This document shows positions 27,013 to 36,905 of a stretch of 64,000 bases of DNA, piece by piece (position 1 is the first letter of the stretch; the number at the start of each line of letters is the position of its first letter). The translations under genes were made by a program, and so were the position numbers. The notes beneath the pieces are model-generated. The model had not been told where the DNA came from. It did not search any database and saw only the letters and a program-made list of their open reading frames with translations. The stretch spans positions 1,798,001 to 1,862,000 of the forward strand of contig NZ_CP137134.1 of the NCBI RefSeq assembly GCF_033095785.1, read 5' to 3'. This DNA comes from Nitrosospira sp. Is2 (GTDB taxonomy: Bacteria > Pseudomonadota > Gammaproteobacteria > Burkholderiales > Nitrosomonadaceae).

Positions 27013-27470
27013 CACAGGGCCGGCTTTCCTGTTTCCGATCGGCTGGCAACGCTCTCGGCTGCGGTCATGCGAAAGAATGAAAACGTTCCTATTTTCCACT
27101 GGCTGACCTCCATTTCCTCCTTATTCAGCTTATTCCCCAGTTTACTCCCCAGCTTACTCGCGACGAGGACGCAGGTTCGGTGTCAACCGGCTGCTGCTGA
27201 TGGCCCTGCGCCGCCGCTGATTCCGAGTCTTTAGAACTTACCGGCCCCAGCAGTTATCCGTACCCGGTCCTCATGGGCGAGAGAGGGCCCGTACCAAGAC
27301 CAAAGCGCTCCAGATACTTTGGCGGCACCCCGCCGACCATTTTTTAGCGTCTCCAGTTTGTAACCCCGCGCGCCTGGCATTTACCCTGAAAAAAGCGGCG
27401 TATCTGTTCCTTTCGCGTCGTTGCGGCCCTTTCCTGGCCATTCCCATTTTTGGAGTGGGGAGAAACCCAA
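27013..27470 (+). other. Leader region between regulator and peroxidase
   Basis: No gene seen. Three exact-length 12-bp tandem repeats lie at 27126-27161 (CAGCTTATTCCC, CAGTTTACTCCC, CAGCTTACTCGC), differing by one to two bases. They could bind a regulator or be slippage debris. Confidence 0.4.
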
Positions 27471-27507
27471 TTATTGTGAGATTTGTTTGAAATTTGTGTG
27501 ATTTTGT
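27471..27507 (+). promoter_or_regulatory. Phased TTGT direct repeats upstream of the peroxidase
   Basis: Four direct repeats with the core TTGT (ends at 27477, 27486, 27497, 27507) recur every 9-11 bases; three of them are (A)TTTGT. Direct repeats on one helical face just upstream of the -10 region are the known operator form for SARP activators. A weak -10-like TAATGG begins at 27518. The site lies 180 bases before the peroxidase start and downstream of the SARP-like gene. Confidence 0.45.
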
Positions 27508-27684
27508 ACCTGATCCGTAATGGCTCCTGCGTAGCATCTATTTCGTCGGATGGTATATCGCCTAACGAAATAGGACGCGAAGTAGCAAACGTCAAGCGGT
27601 AACTCCGAAAAACAAGATGCAAGGCGCAACGCACGATCTGCGAAGCGCTAACGTACAGATGAATCACACTCAAGGAGCATTACC

Positions 27685-30600
27685 ATGGCAGTCACAGTCA
27701 TTCAATCAGATCTAGAATTTATCCTCGCCCAGATCAAGATATCCGAGGCGCACGCCGGCGGTCAGCCGCTTTTCGGCCCCGGCGGGCTCATACCATCCTA
27801 TAACAATTCGTTGGGCCTACGCACGGTGGACGGTACATACAACAACCTTCTCCACCCGACATGGGGTGCGGCGGATCAGCAGTTTCCCGAGTTGTTGACG
27901 CCCGCATACAGGCCAGCGGATGGAACCCCCCTTGACCCCGACGGGCCCGGGCCGGCACCGGCCATGGCGACAGCACCAAACTACAATCCTTCGAATGATC
28001 CTAACTCGATCGTCATCGATTCAAGCATTCGCACCATTTCCAACCTGATCGTCGACCAGACCCTGGGCAATCCCGCGGCGATTTTGACCGCCCTGCAGCA
28101 GGCTGGGATCGTACCCGCCGCCAACCAAATGGCGGTTACGGCGCAGATCAGCAACGCGTTTGCGCCGATCGAGTCGCTATTCAACGCATTGACCGCTGCC
28201 GAAGTGGCTGCGGCCGCAGCGGCCGCCGCCGCCGCCGCCAACCCCGGTGATACTGATCTGGCCGCCGCCGCAGCGGCAGCCGAAGCGGCGCGTGCGGATG
28301 CGGAGACAGCTTTGACCGATGCCCGTACCGCCCTTGATACGTTACTGGCGACTAATGGCGTTGAGCTGGACGGCGCCAACGTCGTACTCTCGAACATCGC
28401 GCCCGACGCGGGATTGTCCGCCCCGTTCAACTCATGGTTCACGTTGTTCGGCCAGTTCTTCGACCACGGGCTTGATCTCGTCAACAAGGGAGGCAGCGGT
28501 ACGGTATTCATTCCCCTGCAGCCGGACGATCCGCTATACGATCCCACCAGTCCTACCAATTTCATGGTACTGACGCGCGCTACCGTTTCAGCAGGTGCGG
28601 ACAACATTATGGGAACCGCGGATGATGTGCGGCCCGTAAATACGACAACCGCGTTCGTAGACCAGAACCAGACCTATACGTCCCATTCCTCGCACCAGGT
28701 GTTCCTTCGCCAATATGAGCTGAATGCAGCGGGCGACCCGGTCGCCACTGGCAAGCTGATCGAAGGCGGTAATGGGGGCATGGCCACTTGGGCGGACGTC
28801 AAGGCACAGGCGGCGGATCTGCTGGGAATCCAGTTGATTGATTCCGATGTCGGAAATATTCCGCTGCTCGCTGCAGACCAGTACGGAAACTTTATCCCTG
28901 GGCCGAATGGTTTTCCCCAACTCGTTTTCCCCGGCGCCAATCCTGGCGATCCGGCTATCCTGGTTGAGGGCGATCCGACTGCCAACGGTGGTCTTGGCGT
29001 CCTTACGGCTGGTGCGTATAGGACCGGCCATGCCTTCCTTGCCGATATTGCTCACAACGCTGTCCCGACCGGCCTGGCCGATGGCGACATTGAAATTGGT
29101 TTAGGCAATCCAGACAACTCGCCCACAAACGGCCAATATGATAATGAATTGCTGGATGCGCACTACATCGCAGGGGACGGTCGCGCCAACGAGAACATTG
29201 GCCTGACCGCAGTACACCACATATTCCATTCTGAGCATAACAGGCTCGTCGGACATACGCAGGAAGTCGTTCTGAGTACCGGCAATCTTACCTTCCTGAA
29301 CGAATGGCTCGCTGTGGATGTGGCCGCGCTTCCGACTACGCCGGAACAGGTGGATGCTTTGGTTTGGGACGGTGCACGGCTCTTTCAGGCGGCAAAGTTC
29401 GTTACGGAGATGCAATATCAGCATCTGGTGTTTGAGGAATTCGCGCGCAAGATCCAACCAGCGATCAACCCCTTTCTGGTTCCCGATGGCTTCGACGTTA
29501 CTATCGATCCTTCCATCGTCGCCGAGTTTGCGCACGTCGTCTATCGCTTCGGCCATTCGATGCTCACGGAATCGATTGATCGCTTCGATCCCAGCTTCAA
29601 CCAGGACCACATCGGCCTGATCGAGGGCTTCCTGAACCCGATCCAGTTTGAGAATAACGGAACGAGTAGCACGGTTGACGCTGATATTGCTGCGGGTGCC
29701 ATCGTGCGAGGCATGACGCGCCAAGTCGGAAACCACATTGATGAGTTCGTCACGAGCGCGCTGCGCAACAACTTGCTGGGCCTGCCGCTCGATTTGGCAA
29801 CCATCAATCTGGCCCGCGGACGCGATACTGGCGTTCCGTCGCTCAACGCAGCCCGACGCGACTTCTACGAGGCAACCAACGATGACGCCCAACTCAAGCC
29901 ATACGAGAGCTGGGTCGATTTTGCCGGCCACCTCAAGAACGAAGCCTCGATCATCAACTTCATCGCCGCTTACGGCACGCATACGCTGATCACCAGCCAG
30001 ACGACCATTGAAGGCAAGCGCGATGCGGCGCTGACAATCATCACCGGCGTATCGGTGGGGGGTCTTGCAGTACCGGCTGACGCTGTCGATTTCCTCAACG
30101 CGACAGGCGCTTACGCTGGAGGAGCGCTGGGCGGCCTTGAAAATGTGGATCTCTGGATCGGCGGTCTTGCGGAAGAAACAATGCCTTTCGGCGGCATGCT
30201 CGGCTCGACTTTCAACTTCGTGTTCGAGATGCAGATGGAGAGTCTGCAGAACGGCGATCGCTTCTATTACCTGCAACGCCTTGACGGCCTGCATCTGTTC
30301 GGCGAGATGGAAAATAATTCATTCGCCTCCATGATCATGGCCAACACTAACGCAACCCACTTGCCATCGGACGTGTTCTCTACTCCTAACCTGATCCTGG
30401 AAGTCGATCAAAGCAGGCAGTTCAACGACCTGGATGGAGATGGCGACCTTGAAAGCAACGACCCGGTTGGCGCTGGTATCCTCAGCCAACTGGTTGTCCG
30501 CAACAATCCTGCTACGCCCGGCACCGATACCAATTACCTGCGTTATGCTGGTGAAGACCATGTCATCCTTGGAGGAACCAGCGCCAATGACATTCTTATC

Positions 30601-33513
30601 GCGGGCATGGGCGACGATACGTTGTTCGGCGACGACGGCAACGATAACCTCGAGGGTGGTTTCGGCAACGACATCATCAATGGAGGGAATGGCGACGATA
30701 TCATCCGTGACTCGGGTGGTGACGACAACATTAAGGCTGGCTCAGGCAACGACGTCGTGCACGGCGGCCCTGGGGCAGATCTGATCCTGGCCGGCGCAGG
30801 TCAGGACTTCGTCGTTCTCGGCGGCGATGCGTTCTCGGAAGTGTTCGCAGGCGAAGGCAATGATTTTGTCCTCGGCACCAAGAATGCGGAGCGGATTCTA
30901 GGTAATGAAGGGAATGACTGGATCGAGGTCGGCACATTTGACGGCGCTCCTGGCGACAATTTCGACGAGATTTTCGCCCGCGACGGCGTCAAGGGTCATG
31001 ATGTATTCCTCGGCGACGGCGGCTTCGATGAATTCATCGCCGAAGGCGGCGATGACATCATGGTTGGCAGCCCTGGCGTCGGCAAGTTGATAGGCATGTC
31101 GGGCTTTGACTGGGCGACCTACAAGGACAACACGTCGGGCGTCAATGCGGATTTCTTCCGCCTGGCGTTCGACGAGAACCCGGTACCCCCTCAAAATTCA
31201 GCACTGGATGTGTATGAGGCTGTCGAGGGAATGTCGGGTTCGGCGTTCAACGACATTTTGTCGGGCTCCGATGAGGACATCACGACGCTTGTTCCGTTGG
31301 CCCAAGGTGGTGCGGCCGGCTATCTCGGTAGCGTTCTGGATGCCGAGGGAATCGCGCTCATCGCTGGCCTCCAGGATGTGGTCGGTGCAGGAGTCACGTC
31401 ATTCGGCTCAGGCGACATCATCCTCGGTGGGGATGGCAACGACCTGATTACCGGCCGCGGCGGCGACGACATCATCGATGGCGACAAATGGCTGAATGTC
31501 CGCATCAGCGTGAGGCAGAATGTCGGCCCCAATGGCGGCACCGGTGCCGAAATCGACAGCGCCAACAGCATGAAGGAGCTTGTCACCGAGATGTTCAATG
31601 GAACGTACAACGCAGGTCAGTTGCAGATTGTGCGGGAAATTCTTACGGCGAACGGAGCAGGAGATATAGACACGGCGGCATATCGTGGCGTGCAGGCCGA
31701 CTACCAGATTGGCGTGGGTAACGATGGCACGGTTACGGTAACCGACGTGGCGTTGAATCCTCTAGATGGGTCGGACAGACTGCGCAATATTGAAAGACTG
31801 CAGTTCACCGACAGCTTGCTCGGGCTCGCAATCGGTACAGCCGGTAATGACACGCTTGCCAGTTCGGCAATCAACGATCTGATAGTTGGTCTGGGTGGAA
31901 ACGACACAGCCACCTATGCAACCGCGACTGCTGGCGTTACCGTTTCCCTGAGTAACGGTGGTCCGCAGAACACCGGCGGAGCAGGCACGGATACGCTGAC
32001 GGGTATCGAAAACCTGACGGGCAGCGCGTTTAACGACACGTTGACCGGCAACGGCGTTGCTAATGTCCTGTCCGGCGGCGCGGGGAACGATACGCTGGTT
32101 GCAACGGTTGACAATGTGCGGGATACGCTCGATGGTGGCGCGAACACCGATACAGCCAACTATGCAGCCTACGGCGCTGCACTGACCGTAAACCTTGGCG
32201 GTGTGGATCCGATTATCGTTGGTGGTTCGGGCAGTACTGCCGCCAATTCCGACGTTTTAGTAGGGATCGAGAACTTCACTGGCGGTTCGGGCGGCGACAC
32301 CCTAACTGGTAGCAGCGTTGCGAACGTTCTGAATGGCGGAGCCGGCAACGACACGCTGGTTGCGACGGTTGACAACGTGCGAGATACCCTGGATGGAGGT
32401 GCAAACACCGACACAGCGAACTATGCCGCCTACGGGGCTGCGCTAGTAGTGAACCTCGGCGGTGCGGCACCGATCGTCGTGGGTGGCTCGGGCAGCACTG
32501 CGGCTAACTCCGACGTTCTCGTAGGGATAGAGAACTTTACTGGCGGTTCGGGCAACGACACGGTGACGGGCAGCAACGCCGATAACATCCTTACTGGCGG
32601 TGTCGGCAGCGATACCCTGAACGGAGGGGCTGGAAACGACACGCTGATTGCAACCGTCGACAATGTGCGCGATACGTTGGATGGAGGTGCAAACACCGAT
32701 ACGGCCGATTACGCAGCCTACACTGCGGCACTAACCGTAAATCTTGGCGGTGCGGCACCGATCGTAGTGGGTGGTTCGGGCAGTAACAACCCCAATTCCG
32801 ACGTTGTTGTGGGGATCGAAAACTTCACCGGCGGTTCTGGCAACGACACATTGACGGGCAGCGGAGTCGTCAACGTGCTAATTGGCGGGGCTGGCAACGA
32901 TACCATCAATGGCGAGGCAGGAAACGACACCATCGATGGCGGCGCGGGAGCTGACATACTCATTGGCGGTAACGGAGCTGACACCATCAATTCAGGTGCG
33001 GCGAACGACAACCTCCAGGATGTCTTCAGGTTCAACGCGACCGCTGAATTTGGCGATACGGTCAACAATTTCGACGCAAATGGTGCTGATGGGGTGGATG
33101 ATCAGGTTGAGTTCGGCGGTGCGCTCAATACTGCATATGACGACGGCAACGATAACAACGATTTCCTGTTCGGTGCCGGGAATGGCGCGGGAGGTACGGT
33201 GAATGTTACCGTGGGACAGGCGAATGCCAATATCGAGGCCCTGCTCCTGACAGGTGTAGGTGGCGAAGGCGTGACCACTGCGAATCTTGGGAACGCTGCC
33301 GCAGTTTCAGCAGCCTTTAACGCAGAGTTCGTCATCACGGCAGCTGCCGGTGAAGATGCGCTACTGGTTGTCAACGATACCAATGGCAACAGTTTCAGCT
33401 TATGGCAATGGGTTCAAGCTGGAGGCGGAGAGACGTCGGCGGGGGAAATTACCCTCATCGGCATCTTCAACGCCAATGCCGCAGCCACTGCCGGTAACTT
33501 TGATTTTATCTAG
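27685..33513 (+). CDS. Secreted animal-type heme peroxidase with RTX repeats
   Basis: A 1942-residue protein. Residues about 240-900 form an animal heme peroxidase domain. The distal site is FGQFFDHGLDL with D260-H261. GDGRANENIGLTAVHHIF gives the catalytic Arg500 and Glu503, and HSEHNRLV follows. YRFGHSML holds proximal His624. An Ala-rich helical insert precedes the domain (about 170-215). Residues 955-1260 and 1390-1790 are glycine-aspartate RTX nonapeptide blocks that bind calcium. The C-terminus ends in NFDFI, like type I secretion signals of Prt-type proteases. No N-terminal signal peptide is present. The PrtD/PrtE-type exporter genes follow directly. ATG has AAGGAGCATTACC upstream. The substrate is unknown; bacterial relatives oxidise halides or aromatic compounds outside the cell. 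Confidence 0.92.
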   Translation: MAVTVIQSDLEFILAQIKISEAHAGGQPLFGPGGLIPSYNNSLGLRTVDGTYNNLLHPTWGAADQQFPELLTPAYRPADGTPLDPDGPGPAPAMATAPNYNPSNDPNSIVIDSSIRTISNLIVDQTLGNPAAILTALQQAGIVPAANQMAVTAQISNAFAPIESLFNALTAAEVAAAAAAAAAAANPGDTDLAAAAAAAEAARADAETALTDARTALDTLLATNGVELDGANVVLSNIAPDAGLSAPFNSWFTLFGQFFDHGLDLVNKGGSGTVFIPLQPDDPLYDPTSPTNFMVLTRATVSAGADNIMGTADDVRPVNTTTAFVDQNQTYTSHSSHQVFLRQYELNAAGDPVATGKLIEGGNGGMATWADVKAQAADLLGIQLIDSDVGNIPLLAADQYGNFIPGPNGFPQLVFPGANPGDPAILVEGDPTANGGLGVLTAGAYRTGHAFLADIAHNAVPTGLADGDIEIGLGNPDNSPTNGQYDNELLDAHYIAGDGRANENIGLTAVHHIFHSEHNRLVGHTQEVVLSTGNLTFLNEWLAVDVAALPTTPEQVDALVWDGARLFQAAKFVTEMQYQHLVFEEFARKIQPAINPFLVPDGFDVTIDPSIVAEFAHVVYRFGHSMLTESIDRFDPSFNQDHIGLIEGFLNPIQFENNGTSSTVDADIAAGAIVRGMTRQVGNHIDEFVTSALRNNLLGLPLDLATINLARGRDTGVPSLNAARRDFYEATNDDAQLKPYESWVDFAGHLKNEASIINFIAAYGTHTLITSQTTIEGKRDAALTIITGVSVGGLAVPADAVDFLNATGAYAGGALGGLENVDLWIGGLAEETMPFGGMLGSTFNFVFEMQMESLQNGDRFYYLQRLDGLHLFGEMENNSFASMIMANTNATHLPSDVFSTPNLILEVDQSRQFNDLDGDGDLESNDPVGAGILSQLVVRNNPATPGTDTNYLRYAGEDHVILGGTSANDILIAGMGDDTLFGDDGNDNLEGGFGNDIINGGNGDDIIRDSGGDDNIKAGSGNDVVHGGPGADLILAGAGQDFVVLGGDAFSEVFAGEGNDFVLGTKNAERILGNEGNDWIEVGTFDGAPGDNFDEIFARDGVKGHDVFLGDGGFDEFIAEGGDDIMVGSPGVGKLIGMSGFDWATYKDNTSGVNADFFRLAFDENPVPPQNSALDVYEAVEGMSGSAFNDILSGSDEDITTLVPLAQGGAAGYLGSVLDAEGIALIAGLQDVVGAGVTSFGSGDIILGGDGNDLITGRGGDDIIDGDKWLNVRISVRQNVGPNGGTGAEIDSANSMKELVTEMFNGTYNAGQLQIVREILTANGAGDIDTAAYRGVQADYQIGVGNDGTVTVTDVALNPLDGSDRLRNIERLQFTDSLLGLAIGTAGNDTLASSAINDLIVGLGGNDTATYATATAGVTVSLSNGGPQNTGGAGTDTLTGIENLTGSAFNDTLTGNGVANVLSGGAGNDTLVATVDNVRDTLDGGANTDTANYAAYGAALTVNLGGVDPIIVGGSGSTAANSDVLVGIENFTGGSGGDTLTGSSVANVLNGGAGNDTLVATVDNVRDTLDGGANTDTANYAAYGAALVVNLGGAAPIVVGGSGSTAANSDVLVGIENFTGGSGNDTVTGSNADNILTGGVGSDTLNGGAGNDTLIATVDNVRDTLDGGANTDTADYAAYTAALTVNLGGAAPIVVGGSGSNNPNSDVVVGIENFTGGSGNDTLTGSGVVNVLIGGAGNDTINGEAGNDTIDGGAGADILIGGNGADTINSGAANDNLQDVFRFNATAEFGDTVNNFDANGADGVDDQVEFGGALNTAYDDGNDNNDFLFGAGNGAGGTVNVTVGQANANIEALLLTGVGGEGVTTANLGNAAAVSAAFNAEFVITAAAGEDALLVVNDTNGNSFSLWQWVQAGGGETSAGEITLIGIFNANAAATAGNFDFI
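32065..32877 (+). repeat. Internal tandem repeats in the RTX region
   Basis: Three successive copies of an about 87-residue block (containing TLDGGANTDTA, YAAYGAAL, NSDVLVGIENFTGG) start at 32065, 32326 and 32614. The first period is 261 bases. The second is 288, longer by 27 bases or exactly one nine-residue RTX unit. The copies are highly alike, which indicates recent internal duplication. Confidence 0.85.
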
Positions 33514-33829
33514 GAAACAGCGGGATGGGTGCCTCGGAATAGCGGGGGCCCTTCCCAAACCCGCGTCGCGGTAGACTTTTCGAGTTTCAAGGGGAGGGGG
33601 AACCTGGTTATGGCGGAGAGGAAAACTGTCGGCGCCAGGCGATTCCCTTTTTTGTTGCTTTGCCAACTGCATTGAGGAACATGGACTTGAGTCCAATAGG
33701 CAGGGTGCATCCCGTGGGATAGTCTCTGTCGCAACCGCTTTTCCCTCACGAGTTGTTTGTCGATTTATTGAGACCGTACGACTCACGACCATCAAGTCGA
33801 ACGTTGCCGCTGTAGAGATTGAATTAATA
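33514..33829 (+). other. Gap between peroxidase and exporter genes
   Basis: 316 bases with no supported gene and no clear terminator hairpin. The exporter may therefore be read from the peroxidase transcript or from a promoter here that cannot be defined by eye. Confidence 0.4.
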
Positions 33830-35569
33830 ATGGCCAGACGCCAGGTTGCACAAAACGAGATTGCCGAAGTCCTCAGTAGCTTCAAGGCAACCTTCAGAAC
33901 TATCGGGGTTTTCAGTGCCATCATCAACGTGTTGATGCTGGTACCGGCGCTCTACATGCTGCAGGTCTATGACAGAGTTCTTGCCAGCCGCAACGAAACA
34001 ACGCTGTTGATGCTGACTCTGATAGTACTCGCTGCTTATCTGGTGATGAGCAGCCTTGAATTCATACGCAGCTTCGTGCTGATACGTGTCGGGGCGCAGC
34101 TCGACATGAAAATGAACAAACGCATTTACGAGGCGGCATTTGAGCAGAACCTGAAGCGTCCAGGCGGGAGCGCGGGTCAAGCCCTGCAGGATCTGACAAA
34201 CATTCGCCAGTTCCTAACGGGTAACGGGCCATTCGCGTTTTTCGATGCCCCCTGGTTTCCTGTCTACCTGATCGTTATTTACCTGTTTGACCCAGTGCTG
34301 GGCTTGTTCGCGCTGAGCGGGACGATAGTGCTGGTCGTGCTGGCCTCAGTCAATGAAATAGTATCAAGAAAACCTCTTGCCGCGGCGAGCACCATGGCGA
34401 TTGAGTCAGCCAATCTCGCCAGCAATAACCTGCGTAATGCAGAAGTGATCGCCGCCATGGGAATGCTGCCCCATCTAATGTCGCGTTGGTTCAAGTTGCA
34501 CAGCCGCTTTTTGCAGTTACAGGCCGAAGCAAGTGAAAAAGCTGGAATGATTGCCTCAGGCACAAAGTTTGTCCGGACCTCGATGCAATCGCTGATATTG
34601 GGCTTGGGAGCGTTGCTTGTACTGGACGGCAGAATTACGCCTGGCATGATGATTGTCGCATCCATCCTGATGGGCCGCGCATTAAGCCCGGTCGAACAAC
34701 TGATTGGCGTATGGAAAAACTGGAGCAATACGCGCGGGGCCTACCAGCGGCTCAACGAGTTGCTGCAGGTCAATCCGGTGCGGGAGGGCGGCATGTCGCT
34801 GCCCAAGCCTCTCGGGCACATCTCCGTTGAGGCGGTCACGGCCGCCCCTCCCGGTGTATCTTCGGCTCTTCTTAAAAATCTCAGTTTTGCCATTTTCCCC
34901 GGGGACGTGCTGGGCATCATCGGACCCAGCGGTGCGGGCAAATCCACCCTCGCCCGGTTGCTGGTCGGTATCTGGCCCTCGATGATTGGCAAAGTGCGCC
35001 TGGACGGGGCGGATGTCTACCTGTGGAATAAGGCTGAACTGGGGCCGCATATCGGGTATTTGCCGCAGGACATAGAACTGTTCGGCGGAACGGTCAGCGA
35101 AAATATTGCGCGCTTTGGCAAAATCGATCCGGATGAGGTAGTTTTGGCAGCAAAGCGTGCCGGCGTTAACGACATGATTTTGCGTTTCCCCCAGGGGTAT
35201 GACACGCCGCTCGGCGACGGAGGTGCCGGTTTGGCTGGCGGGCAAAAGCAGCGTATCGGGCTGGCGCGCGCACTTTACGGCGATCCTGCGCTCGTTGTGC
35301 TGGATGAACCGAACTCCAATCTCGACGAAACCGGGGAATCGGCGTTGGTGGCGGCGATCAACGATCTACGCAGCCGACAAAAGACGGTCGTGATGATTAC
35401 TCACCGGCCCAATATCTTAGGCGCCACGACGAAGCTGCTGGTTTTGCAGGAAGGGGTGGCACGCTCGTTTGGCACCCGCGCAGATGTTCTCGCCGAATTG
35501 ACCAGGCAAAACCAGCAACTGACACAACAGACCCAACCGGTAAAGCATGAGAAATCAGCTGCAGCCTAA
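33830..35569 (+). CDS. Type I secretion ABC transporter (PrtD/LapB-like)
   Basis: A 579-residue inner-membrane permease-ATPase. Hydrophobic segments occupy the first 310 residues (for example INVLMLVPALYMLQVYDRVL, VLAAYLVMSSLEFI, VYLIVIYLFDPVLGLF). The ATPase has a Walker A motif GPSGAGKSTLARLL, a Q-loop region YLPQDIELFGG, the signature LAGGQKQRIGLARALYG and Walker B LVVLDEPNSNLD. There is no N-terminal C39 peptidase or CLD domain, consistent with the PrtD class that exports RTX proteins with uncleaved C-terminal signals. It lies just after the RTX peroxidase and overlaps the membrane-fusion gene by 23 bases. The ribosome-binding site is poor (GAATTAATA). Confidence 0.94.
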   Translation: MARRQVAQNEIAEVLSSFKATFRTIGVFSAIINVLMLVPALYMLQVYDRVLASRNETTLLMLTLIVLAAYLVMSSLEFIRSFVLIRVGAQLDMKMNKRIYEAAFEQNLKRPGGSAGQALQDLTNIRQFLTGNGPFAFFDAPWFPVYLIVIYLFDPVLGLFALSGTIVLVVLASVNEIVSRKPLAAASTMAIESANLASNNLRNAEVIAAMGMLPHLMSRWFKLHSRFLQLQAEASEKAGMIASGTKFVRTSMQSLILGLGALLVLDGRITPGMMIVASILMGRALSPVEQLIGVWKNWSNTRGAYQRLNELLQVNPVREGGMSLPKPLGHISVEAVTAAPPGVSSALLKNLSFAIFPGDVLGIIGPSGAGKSTLARLLVGIWPSMIGKVRLDGADVYLWNKAELGPHIGYLPQDIELFGGTVSENIARFGKIDPDEVVLAAKRAGVNDMILRFPQGYDTPLGDGGAGLAGGQKQRIGLARALYGDPALVVLDEPNSNLDETGESALVAAINDLRSRQKTVVMITHRPNILGATTKLLVLQEGVARSFGTRADVLAELTRQNQQLTQQTQPVKHEKSAAA

Positions 35570-36905
35570 TCCGGGCGAGGGCATCGTCCTCTCTCCTGAT
35601 GAGCTTGTTTCATACAACGTCGACACGAATCCGCGCGGTTATATTCGAACAGGATGGTGGATTGTCATTGCAGGGGTCGGCGGTTTCCTGCTGTGGGCAT
35701 CCCTGGCGCCACTCGACAAGGGGGTGCCCCTGAGCGGCACAGTGACTGTTTCCACAAGCCGAAAAGCCGTACAGCATCCCACGGGTGGCATCGTGGATGC
35801 AATCCTGGTGAAAGAAGGCGACCGTGTGAAAGCAGGGCAAAAGCTGGTGCATTTGAACGGCGTGCAGGCAAGCGCAAATGCGGAAATGAGGCGCGTCCAG
35901 TATTTTACTGCGCGTGCAGCGGAAGCCCGCCTGATAGCGGAGCGCGACGGAAAGGGCACAATCGAATTCCCTGCAGAACTGTTCAAGGAAAAAGACGACC
36001 CGCGCGTCGCCAGCAACATAAGGATGCAGGAACACTTGTGGAATTCGCGAAGGGTGGCAATCAAAAGCGAATTGGGCGCCCTCGATGAAAGCATTATTGG
36101 TCTTCAACTTCAAACCCATGGATTGGAGGAATCACGGGATAACAAAAAGACGCAGCTTGAATTCCTGAAGGAACAGCTGCATGGAATGCGGGACCTGGCC
36201 AAAGAGGGGTATGTCGCGCGCAATCGCCTGCTCGAACTTGAGCAGACTTATGCTCAGATCAGTTCCGCGATATCCGAGGATATCGGGAATATCGGACGCG
36301 GGCAGCGGCAGATCGCGGAGTTCAAGCTTCGGCGCGTACAGCGTCAGCAGGAGTACCAGAAGGAGGTCCGTACCCAATTATCCGATGTACAGCGGGAAGC
36401 GGAGGCACTTGCCAATCAGCTGAAAGGACTGGATTACGATCTGTCCAACGTTATGGTGAAAGCGCCCGTCGACGGAACAGTGGTAGGGTTGTCGGTCTTT
36501 ACGGTGGGCGGTGTAATCGGTCCTGGCGTCAGGATGATGGATATCGTACCCAGTGAAGATGCGCTGGATATCGAAGGACAGTTGCCTGTGCATCTCATCG
36601 ACAAAGTCCATCCCGATCTCCCGGTAGAGCTGATATTTACGGCATTCAACCAGAACTTGACTCCACATATGCCAGGCGTGGTTACCCACGTCTCGGCGGA
36701 CCGGCTTGTCGACGAAAAAACCGGCTTCCCCCACTACAAGATCAAAGTCAAGATTGCGCCTGAGGGAGCGGAAATTATTTCCAGTTTGCAGATCAGACCG
36801 GGTATGCCGGTAGACTTGTTCGTGAAAACAGGCGAGCGCACAATGATGAATTACATTTTGAAGCCAATGCTGGATCATTTCAAAATGTCAATGACAGAAG
36901 AATAA
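35547..36905 (+). CDS. Type I secretion membrane-fusion protein (HlyD/PrtE)
   Basis: A 452-residue periplasmic adaptor. A single transmembrane segment (GWWIVIAGVGGFLLWASLAP) follows a short cytoplasmic N-terminus. Next come a lipoyl half (GGIVDAILVKEGDRVKAGQK), a long coiled coil (about residues 110-290) and the returning half (VMVKAPVDGTVVGLSV). HlyD-family C-terminal motifs such as FPHYKIKVKI and IRPGMPVDLFVKTGERT close it. With the ABC protein upstream it forms two-thirds of a type I system. A TolC-like outer-membrane protein must be encoded elsewhere. Confidence 0.93.
   Translation: MRNQLQPNPGEGIVLSPDELVSYNVDTNPRGYIRTGWWIVIAGVGGFLLWASLAPLDKGVPLSGTVTVSTSRKAVQHPTGGIVDAILVKEGDRVKAGQKLVHLNGVQASANAEMRRVQYFTARAAEARLIAERDGKGTIEFPAELFKEKDDPRVASNIRMQEHLWNSRRVAIKSELGALDESIIGLQLQTHGLEESRDNKKTQLEFLKEQLHGMRDLAKEGYVARNRLLELEQTYAQISSAISEDIGNIGRGQRQIAEFKLRRVQRQQEYQKEVRTQLSDVQREAEALANQLKGLDYDLSNVMVKAPVDGTVVGLSVFTVGGVIGPGVRMMDIVPSEDALDIEGQLPVHLIDKVHPDLPVELIFTAFNQNLTPHMPGVVTHVSADRLVDEKTGFPHYKIKVKIAPEGAEIISSLQIRPGMPVDLFVKTGERTMMNYILKPMLDHFKMSMTEE

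Noticed and set aside
29101..30294. A 397-codon minus-strand open frame inside the peroxidase gene
   Set aside because: It is antisense to the conserved heme peroxidase domain, shows no family motif and is explained by codon bias of the real gene.
33514..33829. Outer-membrane factor or inhibitor gene between peroxidase and exporter
   Set aside because: The gap has no frame with a signal peptide, ribosome-binding site or family features.
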